Below the pieces are notes generated by a model that worked only from the letters and a program-made list of their open reading frames with translations, had not been told where the DNA came from and searched no databases. Source: an uncultured Bacteroidales bacterium (GTDB taxonomy: Bacteria > Bacteroidota > Bacteroidia > Bacteroidales > UBA932). From it: 64,000 nt of DNA. This document shows positions 54,394 to 62,348 of this stretch, in pieces. Location: contig CASEOO010000020.1 of NCBI GenBank assembly GCA_949289565.1, positions 41,415-105,414 on the forward strand, read 5' to 3'. The position numbers and the translations under genes are program-made. Within the stretch, counting starts at the first letter, position 1, and every line of letters starts with the position of its first letter.

Positions 54394-56479
54394 GATTCCT
54401 GAATACGTCTAAAAATTCCGACAGGCAAGCATCGCTGTCCCCTTTTATAAGGAATGGCTTCAGACTGGATATAAAACCTTTATTGTTCATATAAAACATA
54501 ATATACCATCTCTGTCCGCCGGAATCAAAATAATATGCAATATAATAAGATTCAAGATGTTCCACCACATTCACAATGGAAGCACCCGTTTCGCCGGCCA
54601 CCTCTGCGACCAGCTCGTAGAGAGCCTTGGCGACATTGTCCGAAGGACAATAAGACAATGCACAGGCTTGACCGTGTGACGAAGTCATTGCCGCTGGCGC
54701 GGCATTCAAGATATTGCCGATATCGGCAACTGTGTCTCTTTTCGTTTTCGCTGAGTCCGGCACAGCGGAGACAAAACGGAATGGCGAGAACCTGCGGTCC
54801 GACTTATATGTAGCATCAAAACGGAATACATCGAGGCCAGATTTCACATAATAAATCTCACGGTATGGTTTCGAGACTGTTTTCTCCAGCATATACTGAG
54901 TGTTCTCCAGGGCATTTTCAGCCTGGGACTTGCGCACTGCTATGAAATCCTCAGGGACAGGCTCGTCCATACGGCCGTCATCTATAGCATTCACCCGGGA
55001 AGGCGCAAGTATTTCCAGTTTCGAGAAATGATTCACTTCAGGCAAGTTCACTGCATAGAGACACTTCCTCGCCCTGGTCACAGCTGTATAATCCCAGCGA
55101 AGATTCTCGTCGTGCAATCCTCCGCGCATATAGAAATCGACAAAGACATAATCCCACTCACCGCCCTGCGCCTTGTGGCATGTCACTGCATATCCATACT
55201 TGATTTTCAATGCATTGTAATAGGGATCAGCAAACAGTGCCTCGGCAAACTCCCTTGTGCCGGGCTTAAGATGAGGATGCCTGATGCAGAAATCGATGTA
55301 CAAAGCCTTGATCTGGTTTATCGTCAGGTGCGGCTCATCGCTTTCAAGCAGGCTTTCCATTACCTTGCATTTCAGCGTGATGCCATCATCAAAAAGAAGC
55401 GTGACATCCCTGAAAGCCAGATTCACTGCCGTCTGGCGCTTCCCGTTCCCGTCTTTCACCCACACTGTTATGTTTCTGCGCTCCGAGGTTCCGCTCAGAT
55501 CAACCACTTCCGCCAGATCTCCGTTCATGATGTCCCGCTCAAGATAGGTGTAGTTGTTCTGGATGACTATGACTCTGTCCCCGGCCATCAGCACAGGGAC
55601 GCCGGGCCCGTACAAGGCCCTCCTGATGAAAACATTGTAGTTCTGGGCCAGGACGTTTGAATACGTCACAGTGGCCACGGAATTCCTGTCGTCATCAAAA
55701 TGCCGGCAATACGACGCTATCACATCGCCAGTGGAGATGTCCTCAAACTGTCCGGCCCGCCTCTCCATGGAGAAAGTGTTCCGGACAGGACTTCCGAGCA
55801 GGTTTCTTATCTTTATGGCGTTCTGCAGTATGGCGCTGCCGCTGTCTTGCCTGACCACCTGACGCAGGAGGCCGGTTCTGCATGGGATATGACGCTCGTT
55901 GAAAAAATCCGCATCCAGTGCGCATGAGCGGCTGTCGCCCACTGGAGGAAGCTGCGCCGGGTCTCCTATGAAAATGATCTTTCCGCTCTGGAAATGCAGT
56001 GCGAAATCCAGAAGGTCATTCAGGAGCACTCCTGAGCCGAAACGGTACAGCTCATGCCTGGAGAAACGGGAGCTGACCATGGAGGCCTCGTCCACAATGC
56101 AGAGCATCTTGGTATCATTTTCAGGCAAATCCAGAGGATAATAGAACTTAAGTTCCAGGTCTTCAAGTTCTTCCTCCTTCGCTTCATCCTGGTCAAAAGA
56201 CTCTATATGACCAAGTTTGTAGATAGCTCTGTGGATAGTCACGGCATTCCGCATGGTCTTGGACTCCATCACCTTTGCGGCGCGGCCTGTCGGTGCCATG
56301 AGATGCACATCAAGGCTCATGTCCGATGCCATACGGCACATAGGGAGAATCAGCGTGCTTTTTCCAGTGCCGGCATATCCGGCCAGAATGAACACCCGGT
56401 CATCTCCGGCCAGGAATTCTCTGACCGAATCCAGCACGGCCTGCTGTTCTTCTGTATAATTCATAACTGCCGGCATCAT
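54383..56479 (-). CDS. RecD/Pif1-like superfamily 1 helicase
   Basis: 698 residues. Motif I LAGYAGTGKSTLI (about 32-44), Ia LMAPTGRAAKVM (about 59-70), motif II LCIVDEASMVSS (about 126-137), motif III FIGDPAQLPPVGDS (about 170-183) and motif IV-like TYSNVLAQNYN. C-terminal UvrD_C_2 has YGYAVTCHKAQGGEWDYVFVDF (about 428-449) and YTAVTRARKCLYAV (about 465-478). All ATPase motifs are intact, so 5'-3' DNA (or RNA-DNA) unwinding is expected. Residues 500-698 form an additional domain with no recognised match. It begins TAATG-coupled to the receiver/HEPN gene and overlaps the TPR gene. Confidence 0.85.
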   Translation of the reverse strand: MMPAVMNYTEEQQAVLDSVREFLAGDDRVFILAGYAGTGKSTLILPMCRMASDMSLDVHLMAPTGRAAKVMESKTMRNAVTIHRAIYKLGHIESFDQDEAKEEELEDLELKFYYPLDLPENDTKMLCIVDEASMVSSRFSRHELYRFGSGVLLNDLLDFALHFQSGKIIFIGDPAQLPPVGDSRSCALDADFFNERHIPCRTGLLRQVVRQDSGSAILQNAIKIRNLLGSPVRNTFSMERRAGQFEDISTGDVIASYCRHFDDDRNSVATVTYSNVLAQNYNVFIRRALYGPGVPVLMAGDRVIVIQNNYTYLERDIMNGDLAEVVDLSGTSERRNITVWVKDGNGKRQTAVNLAFRDVTLLFDDGITLKCKVMESLLESDEPHLTINQIKALYIDFCIRHPHLKPGTREFAEALFADPYYNALKIKYGYAVTCHKAQGGEWDYVFVDFYMRGGLHDENLRWDYTAVTRARKCLYAVNLPEVNHFSKLEILAPSRVNAIDDGRMDEPVPEDFIAVRKSQAENALENTQYMLEKTVSKPYREIYYVKSGLDVFRFDATYKSDRRFSPFRFVSAVPDSAKTKRDTVADIGNILNAAPAAMTSSHGQACALSYCPSDNVAKALYELVAEVAGETGASIVNVVEHLESYYIAYYFDSGGQRWYIMFYMNNKGFISSLKPFLIKGDSDACLSEFLDVFRNHVF

Positions 56480-58839
56480 TACGACAAATCTTTCTCAAGC
56501 ATCGGAAAGATGACTTGGTCAAAAACTGTCAGGATGAACTTCATGTCTATCGGCAAATCGCCTCCGCCATGGGCAACCCGGGTATTTCTGAGTTTTTTAA
56601 GACTGACCACCATCCTGCAGGCGTTTTCATCCACTCCATAATGGAAATACAGAGGTACGATGACATCTCTGATATCCGATTTCAGCGGTTCATCCCATCC
56701 GGCAGGAACGGTGGCGGCATTTTCAAAGAAGCAGACATCCACGACATTCCTGTGCCCGTCTTCTGTGGTCGCCTTGAAAAACACCCTGCCATCGAACCGG
56801 CTCAGGCGCTTGTTTCCTCTCCGCATGTAAAAATACCCGTCATCACAGACATTGTATCTATCTTTAAGGTAGTTTTCCAAGAACACCATCATATTCAGCA
56901 CCAGAGGCTTCATCGTGTATTCCGGCGTATCCAGAAGCATCAGGTCCACCATCTCGTCCAGCAAGTCAGCGTCGTCACCGAGCATTCCGGAATATTTCTC
57001 TGAGAGGTCCACATATTTTTTTAGCACAGAAAGTCTCGATGCCTTCACCAGAGCGTTTGAGAAATCGCAGAACATGCGGTACGATTCCCCTCTGCTGAAA
57101 TTGTCGGCCGGGTCTTCCTTGACCACATAGCCGGCAATATCCATAACCGAGAAAGCGGCCTTCTGGTTCCACACTTGGTCAGAGGCTGTAAAAACTACCA
57201 CCTGATTCGCCCTGTTCGCTTTCTTCAGCCTCCGCACTACTTCCATGCCAGTCAACTCATCCGGCGGGCAGTCCTCGTCTTCCAGGCAGAGATGCATATC
57301 CACAATATAACAGTCAGCCTGGCTCACCTGCGGCAATGCCAGGAACTTGTCCACCTCGGCCAGCAGCTCGTCCTTTTCCAGCAGCCCGGTGTCAGGGACC
57401 TGGCCATCATCTGAATGGAATGAATCGAAGCATATCAGACTGGCGAAAGACTTGTCCTCTATCACAGCTCTCAGCATAGTTTCCCAGCCCTTGGAAGCAG
57501 AATCGTCTATCAGCACGAAAGTCTTTCCTTCTATCCCGGAAATATGGGGATTCTTTTTGTTTTTCTTTTTGAAATGCATCCGTCTTCCTGACGCGGCCAT
57601 CATCAGCTTGAAATACAGCATTCCCCGGAAAACATCATTGTCCAGTACAGGAGCGTCATCTTTCCAGTCGAACATCTCTTTCCAGCGCAGCAGAGCCCAC
57701 TCGTTGGAAAAAGAATGCGGCGCATCATAGTTCGCCGGAGGCTCGACTGCGATTTTCTCCAGGAACTTTTCATACCAGAGGTCCCTGTCATCATCTGTCA
57801 TAGCGCGATGTATCGAATCGATCTTCTGCAGCTCGCCATAAAGGCCGTCAAGAGTGGAGGCAGACGATTCATACACCTCTTCAGTAAACAACAGCCCGCC
57901 CAGCTGGCAGGACTGCCCTACTTTCCACGGGTCTTCCGGACCGAGAAACAATATCGGCACATGTTCATGCCGCCAAGCTCCTGTCAGCCTGATGTGCATG
58001 GCGACTCGCAGCCCTGTATACTCCAAGCAGTCATATTTAGAAAATGAATAAGGCATGACTACGGCATCGAACATATCCGGGCCTTCGAATATTTTTCCCA
58101 GCCTGTCATGCACGAACGAATCATAGTTTTCGATATCGTTCTCGGAATCCGGCCGGAACGGAGCCTGCACATAAAGCGCCGCACGCCCTATGACCCTGGA
58201 CTGCAGGAATGGGGCAGGAAGATTCTCATTATGCAGCACCAGGATATTCATCATACGGCCTCCGGAGGAAGACAAAACCGAAGGCTCAGGGCCAGAAACA
58301 TGGTCAGATGAAGAAGACAGCCAGTCCTCACGCCTGCGCCTGCATTCGGCCGGCAATTGCCAGTTTTTCCCGTATAGAAGCTTCAGCAGAAGATGATCAG
58401 CCTCCTCAGCTTCCCGGTCCTGCAAGGATGCGATGAAATCCACCACTGCTCCTGAATAGAAGTCATCAGAATTCATTCTCAAAACATGCCCGGACTCGAA
58501 GAGCATATTCTCGCTGACAGTGCCGCTGAAAAGAATCAGCCACTTGGAGGCTGATGCGGCTTCCTGCACCACAGCATCCAGCCATCCTCTGTCCATCAGG
58601 AATTTCCGGTGGAAGGCCAGCAAATCGTATTCTGAATCACAGACAGATCCGGGGGCATAGTCATAGCCATACATCAGAGTGACATGCGGCATGCTTTCCA
58701 GCTTTTTCAACTCCTCTTCGCCCAGCGCCAAAGCCTGCCCGGCCTTTCTATCGTCCATAAGCAGCACTTTGAGCTTGCGTCCGCCCTGCGAGCGATATCT
58801 TGTATTGAATTTTTCTATTTGAGACAAAGGCATAATCAT
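56479..58839 (-). CDS. Multi-receiver protein with C-terminal HEPN-like domain
   Basis: 786 residues, not a family I recognise. Residues 438-577 read as a receiver domain: acidic pair Asp445-Asp446 (FVLIDDSASKG), phospho-acceptor Asp514 (YIVDMHL), LTGMEVVRRLKK, Thr551 (VVVFTAS) and Lys574 (YVVKED). Residues 197-300 look like a degenerate copy: FDAVVMPYSF has no Asp, but YTGLRVAMHIRL and VPILFLG line up. Residues 22-120 may be a third (VLLMDDRKAG). The last 180 residues are helical with KLRNTRVAHGGG; Arg751-Asn752 and His757 fit the RN(x4)H motif of HEPN RNases. A phospho-switched HEPN effector or sensor is inferred. First gene of the trio, mirrored promoter with cas6. Confidence 0.6.
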   Translation of the reverse strand: MIMPLSQIEKFNTRYRSQGGRKLKVLLMDDRKAGQALALGEEELKKLESMPHVTLMYGYDYAPGSVCDSEYDLLAFHRKFLMDRGWLDAVVQEAASASKWLILFSGTVSENMLFESGHVLRMNSDDFYSGAVVDFIASLQDREAEEADHLLLKLLYGKNWQLPAECRRRREDWLSSSSDHVSGPEPSVLSSSGGRMMNILVLHNENLPAPFLQSRVIGRAALYVQAPFRPDSENDIENYDSFVHDRLGKIFEGPDMFDAVVMPYSFSKYDCLEYTGLRVAMHIRLTGAWRHEHVPILFLGPEDPWKVGQSCQLGGLLFTEEVYESSASTLDGLYGELQKIDSIHRAMTDDDRDLWYEKFLEKIAVEPPANYDAPHSFSNEWALLRWKEMFDWKDDAPVLDNDVFRGMLYFKLMMAASGRRMHFKKKNKKNPHISGIEGKTFVLIDDSASKGWETMLRAVIEDKSFASLICFDSFHSDDGQVPDTGLLEKDELLAEVDKFLALPQVSQADCYIVDMHLCLEDEDCPPDELTGMEVVRRLKKANRANQVVVFTASDQVWNQKAAFSVMDIAGYVVKEDPADNFSRGESYRMFCDFSNALVKASRLSVLKKYVDLSEKYSGMLGDDADLLDEMVDLMLLDTPEYTMKPLVLNMMVFLENYLKDRYNVCDDGYFYMRRGNKRLSRFDGRVFFKATTEDGHRNVVDVCFFENAATVPAGWDEPLKSDIRDVIVPLYFHYGVDENACRMVVSLKKLRNTRVAHGGGDLPIDMKFILTVFDQVIFPMLEKDLS

Positions 58840-58849
58840 CTGATTTTCT

Positions 58850-58898
58850 TCAAATTTAACTGAAACTTGTCAAAGTTGCAAAAATTATCTAAATTTGA
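58850..58898. promoter_or_regulatory. Interleaved, mirror-image divergent promoters
   Basis: TCAAATTTA (58850-58858) and TAAATTTGA (58890-58898) are a perfect 9-bp inverted pair. Rightward: -7 TAAATTTG (58890-58897) with -33 CTTG at 58866-58869 (20-base spacing), for cas6. Leftward: -7 TAAATTTG (58851-58858) with -33 TTTG (plus-strand CAAA 58879-58882, 20-base spacing), for the receiver/HEPN operon. Each -33 element lies inside the other promoter, so the two are likely mutually dependent. Confidence 0.6.
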
Positions 58899-58962
58899 TA
58901 CCATTCAATTTTTCACAGAAGTGCCTGGCGGCAATATACATGAACTACATTCAATATTTATT

Positions 58963-59643
58963 ATGACTGACAATATCAAAATGACTGTCATCAGGTTCGG
59001 GAACCAGATGAGGCAGAATGAATTGCCCCTTTTCAGAGGTGCAGTCATCCGGTCTCTGCCGAATGACAATGTCCTTTTCCACAACCATGGCGGAGACAGC
59101 CTCCGATATGCATACCCGCTTATCCAGTACAAGCTTCTGGACGGACGCGCGGCCATTGTATGCATTGGAGAGGGAAGCAATGCCATCAGAGAGTATTTTT
59201 CGAACTATTCTTCAGACATTGTCCTCGGCACGAGGACAGCCAGACTTGTCATAGACAGCATTTCGGAAACTTTTGCTCAGGCCGGCGTATCCGACAGCGT
59301 GTCAGAGTACAGGATACGCAGATGGCTGCCCCTGAACAGGGAAAATTACATCCTTTATCAGGAATCGGCTTCGCTGGCTGAACGGTGCGGCATGCTGGAG
59401 AAAATTCTGATAGGGAACATATTGTCTTTCGGAAAAGGCATCGGCGTAGACATGGCTGAAGAAATACGATGCGAGCTGACGGACATCCGAAGGCAATATC
59501 TGGTGCGGTACAAAGGCGTGGGGCTGTCAGCATTCGACTTGTCTTTCAGGTCAAATGCAGTTCTGCCTGGCTTCATCGGGCTGGGCAAGGGGGTCAGCAT
59601 AGGGCACGGAGTCATATCGCGCATTGCCGGTGAAAGTGCATGA
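58963..59643 (+). CDS. cas6: Cas6 crRNA-processing endonuclease
   Basis: 226 residues from ATG 58963 (MTDNIKMTVIRFGNQ); the frame is open from TTG 58867, but that start lies inside the promoter and adds 32 residues not typical of Cas6. It cuts the CRISPR repeat to leave a handle on each crRNA. Features: ELPLFRGAVIRSLP (about 20-33), YAYPLIQYKLLDGRAAIVCIGEG (about 51-73) and the glycine-rich C-terminal loop GFIGLGKGVSIGHGVI (about 205-220). His in HNHGG near residue 44 is a candidate catalytic residue. 20 bases before cas1. Confidence 0.85.
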   Translation: MTDNIKMTVIRFGNQMRQNELPLFRGAVIRSLPNDNVLFHNHGGDSLRYAYPLIQYKLLDGRAAIVCIGEGSNAIREYFSNYSSDIVLGTRTARLVIDSISETFAQAGVSDSVSEYRIRRWLPLNRENYILYQESASLAERCGMLEKILIGNILSFGKGIGVDMAEEIRCELTDIRRQYLVRYKGVGLSAFDLSFRSNAVLPGFIGLGKGVSIGHGVISRIAGESA

Positions 59644-59663
59644 CAGAGAAAAGCGGATAAACG

Positions 59664-60644
59664 ATGGAACTGGTCCTGAATACATATGGAATCTCCCTGA
59701 GCAGGGACAATGAAGGATTTGTCATCTCGTCTGAAGACGGGAGGCAACGGATACCGGCAGAAGGCATCAAAAGCATCCAGATCGGGAAAGGCGCGCAGAT
59801 ATCCAGCGATGCAGTGATGCTGGCAGTCGAACGCGAGATAGAGGTGCTTTTCATGGACAGGTCCGGGAAGCCTGTCGGAAGAATATGGAGCCCCCGTTTC
59901 GGTTCGATTTCCACGATAAGAAAAGGGCAGCTGAACTTCACATATTCCAAACAGGCTGTAGCATGGATAAAAGATGTCATATGCAAGAAAATAGAAAACC
60001 AGCAGGCGATGATCCTGACCATCAGGACAGAAGATGACAGGGCCAAGAGGATTGCGGAGCGGAGCATCGCCAGACTGGATGACTACAGGAAAAAGATTTC
60101 CAAGCTGGAAGGTGAAATCGTGCACGACATCGCAGGCACTCTCCGCGGATGGGAAGGACAGGCATCCAAAATTTATTTCGAGACCCTTAACGAATTCATA
60201 CCGGAGAAATACCGATTTTCAGCCAGATCTCAAAATCCGGCCACAGATGTCGCGAATGCCATGCTCAACTATGGCTACGGCATACTTTACGGGAAAATTG
60301 AAGGCGCGCTTATCAAAGCCGGAATCGACCCCTACGCAGGCATTCTGCACAGAGATGACTACAACAGGCCCGTGCTCGCCTATGACGTGATCGAGCTGTA
60401 CCGCGTATGGATAGACTACGTCGTTTTTTCAATACTGGCACAGGATATCGTCACCGATGAATATTATTCGATAAGGCAGGACGGGGCATGCTGGCTTGAG
60501 CCGCTCGGACGAAGGGTGCTCATCCAGTCCGTGAACGACTACCTGGATGACATAGTCACTGTCAAAGGGCTCAGCAGGTCCCGGGAGACTCAGATATCAC
60601 TATACGCACAAAATCTGGCACAAATATTTAAAAAAGCTGAATGA
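59664..60644 (+). CDS. cas1: Cas1 integrase
   Basis: 326 residues. With Cas2 it inserts new spacers at the leader end of the array. The three metal ligands are in place: Glu164 (RGWEGQASKIYF), His229 (GILHRDDYN) and Glu244 (DVIELYR). The N-terminal beta domain (VLNTYGISLSRDNEGFVIS) and the NAMLNYGYGILYGKIEGALIKAG helix (about 198-220) are typical. No reverse transcriptase is fused. Overlaps the primase-like gene by 4 bases, so the two are made together. Confidence 0.96.
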   Translation: MELVLNTYGISLSRDNEGFVISSEDGRQRIPAEGIKSIQIGKGAQISSDAVMLAVEREIEVLFMDRSGKPVGRIWSPRFGSISTIRKGQLNFTYSKQAVAWIKDVICKKIENQQAMILTIRTEDDRAKRIAERSIARLDDYRKKISKLEGEIVHDIAGTLRGWEGQASKIYFETLNEFIPEKYRFSARSQNPATDVANAMLNYGYGILYGKIEGALIKAGIDPYAGILHRDDYNRPVLAYDVIELYRVWIDYVVFSILAQDIVTDEYYSIRQDGACWLEPLGRRVLIQSVNDYLDDIVTVKGLSRSRETQISLYAQNLAQIFKKAE

Positions 60645-61651
60645 TGCTGATGGCAGGAGCAGACATAACCAATGCTGGAGACACTCTGAAAAAGATTCAT
60701 GAATCATATCTTTTCCAGAGAGTCAAGCACCCGCGTCCTGAAATTCTGTCTGAAATTGCGCAGCTGCGCATAGTCCGCAGCCTGGACGCCAAGCAGTATG
60801 CACTCCGGAAAAAACATCTTCCTTATTTTGTTTGCGGAGTGTTCTCCCCTCCTTTCAGAAAGAAAGAGAATTTTGCATATATCGACAGGTTTGTAGTCGA
60901 TATAGACTGCATCGAAGCCAAAGGCCTTTCCCTGGAAGAAGTCAAAAGCAGGATAGTAAAAGACGAAAGGGTGCTGATGTGCTTCATCTCGCCCAGCGAA
61001 GACGGGCTGAAGGTCTTGTTCAAGCTGGCAGAACGATGCTATGACCACGGAATATACTCCGTTTTCTACAAAGAATTTCTCAGAAATTTCTCCGCCCGGC
61101 ATAGCCTGGAACAAGTGGTTGACGCCAAGACCTGCGATGTGACCAGGGCATGCTTCATCAGCGTGGACGACGATGTGTACTACAATGCCGATGCTGTGCC
61201 TGTAAATATGGAGGCATATGTAGACATATCTAATCCGTCGGAATTTTTCAGCATGGCCAGGGAGAGCCCGGACGAGGTTGACAAAGACGAAAGTGATGTC
61301 CGGTCTGCCGACCCTGACGAGGATACCATGGCCAAGATCAAGGCCTTGCTGAATCCGAAACTGGCTAAAGCCGCCCAGGAAAGGCCAGTATATGTGCCTG
61401 AGCAAATAAACATGGTCATGGACGGACTGCGGGCTTACATAGAAGAAGCCGGGCTTTCGCTGAACGAGACGATCAGCATACAATACGGGAAAAAACTTCG
61501 GATAAGCCTGGGGCTGAAACAAGCTGAAGTGAACCTTTTTTTCGGCAGGAGGGGTTTCTCTGTCGTGGTTTCTCCCAGATGCGGAACGGACAGTGAACTG
61601 AATGAACTGGCGGCAGGGCTGATACGTGCCTATATCGATGAAATAGCTTGA
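60641..61651 (+). CDS. CRISPR-associated primase-polymerase-like protein (BT4734/VirE_N type)
   Basis: 336 residues. Residues 30-190 match the BT4734/VirE N-terminal family of archaeo-eukaryotic-primase-like folds. The first metal motif is FVVDIDCIEAKG (Asp pair about 89 and 91), then MCFISPSEDGLKVLFKLAE (about 113-131) and RACFISVDDDVYYNADA (about 170-186), in the order of AEP motifs I, II and III. Residues 215-250 are a charged linker, and 250-336 a small unknown domain (NLFFGRRGFSVVV). Its position between cas1 and cas2, with a 4-base overlap with cas1, fits the CRISPR-associated prim-pols reported in other type III loci. It would copy or fill in spacer precursors. ATG 60644 or 60650 are alternative starts. 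Confidence 0.7.
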   Translation: MMLMAGADITNAGDTLKKIHESYLFQRVKHPRPEILSEIAQLRIVRSLDAKQYALRKKHLPYFVCGVFSPPFRKKENFAYIDRFVVDIDCIEAKGLSLEEVKSRIVKDERVLMCFISPSEDGLKVLFKLAERCYDHGIYSVFYKEFLRNFSARHSLEQVVDAKTCDVTRACFISVDDDVYYNADAVPVNMEAYVDISNPSEFFSMARESPDEVDKDESDVRSADPDEDTMAKIKALLNPKLAKAAQERPVYVPEQINMVMDGLRAYIEEAGLSLNETISIQYGKKLRISLGLKQAEVNLFFGRRGFSVVVSPRCGTDSELNELAAGLIRAYIDEIA

Positions 61652-61664
61652 CAACCGGCATGAT

Positions 61665-62144
61665 ATGAGAAAAAGAAAGACCGCACTGACATATCTGGAA
61701 CGTCTGAAAGCTCTGCAGGAAGCGACGCTGGACCATTCTCCATCCATTGGACATGAAATCCGGAATCTGGAGCAGATGCCGTCCCTCGATGTGCGTGTCA
61801 AAAAGATACTGGGCATATTGGATCACCCGAGAAGACCTATAGGAAACATGCTGTTTTTTGTAATGTATGACATTGAGAGCAACAAAGTCAGATACAATGT
61901 CGTGAAGTACTTGCAGCGCAAAGGCTGCACCCGGATACAGAAGTCAATATTCCTGGCAGACCTGAGTTCTGAAGCGTACCAGAGCATCAGAAATGATTTG
62001 TCCGAGATACAGTCTCTGTATGACAATCATGACAGCATCATCATATGCCCGATATCGACCGACCTGCTGCAGAATATGAAAATCATCGGGCAGAACATTG
62101 ACATAGATATTATCATGAAAAGCAGAAACACTCTGTTTTTCTGA
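61665..62144 (+). CDS. cas2: Cas2 with a 60-residue N-terminal extension
   Basis: 159 residues. The Cas2 ferredoxin-fold core spans about 61-150: MLFFVMYDIESNKVRYNVVKYLQRKGCTRIQKSIFLADL, with Asp69 in the conserved YDI position. Core Cas2 proteins are 85-100 residues; here 60 extra residues (helical, basic; MRKRKTALTYLERLKALQEA and HEIRNLEQMP) come first. It dimerises to hold Cas1 during spacer integration. The extension may contact the primase-like protein; this is a guess. 13 bases after that gene; the leader follows. Confidence 0.9.
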   Translation: MRKRKTALTYLERLKALQEATLDHSPSIGHEIRNLEQMPSLDVRVKKILGILDHPRRPIGNMLFFVMYDIESNKVRYNVVKYLQRKGCTRIQKSIFLADLSSEAYQSIRNDLSEIQSLYDNHDSIIICPISTDLLQNMKIIGQNIDIDIIMKSRNTLFF

Positions 62145-62348
62145 CAGATAATTTTGAGCCTCATTTGGGCATAGTTGTTTGAAATACTGAAATAAAATTA
62201 TATCTTTGTTTGTTACATTAAGCACATTTTATATGTGACCAAGCAGCCAAGAGAGCATGAAAAGGTACACTTTTTCGGGAAAAATCCAGTCATCCGCCTC
62301 AAATCGGCGTGCCACGAGACTGAATTTCAACCGATTAACAAAAAGAGG
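62145..62348 (+). promoter_or_regulatory. CRISPR leader with promoter
   Basis: 204 bases between cas2 and the first repeat. A clean promoter: -33 TTTG at 62178-62181, 19-base spacing, exact -7 TATCTTTG at 62201-62208. Nearer the array is a 6-bp dyad AATCGG/CCGATT (62302-62307 and 62331-62336), possibly a protein site for integration. Transcription runs rightward into the array. Confidence 0.7.

Noticed and set aside
58867..58962. Upstream TTG start for cas6
   Set aside because: It would place 32 unconserved codons over the divergent promoter; ATG 58963 starts at the typical Cas6 N-terminus.
60704..61816. Long minus-strand open frame (370 codons) across the primase-like gene
   Set aside because: Antisense shadow of the primase-like and cas2 genes; no motifs, no promoter, and it would run into cas2.
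58963..62144. Reverse transcriptase or Cas4 in the adaptation module
   Set aside because: Searched for YADD/RT and Cas4 cysteine patterns in cas1, the primase-like protein and cas2; none seen. The polymerase-like gene is of the AEP type.
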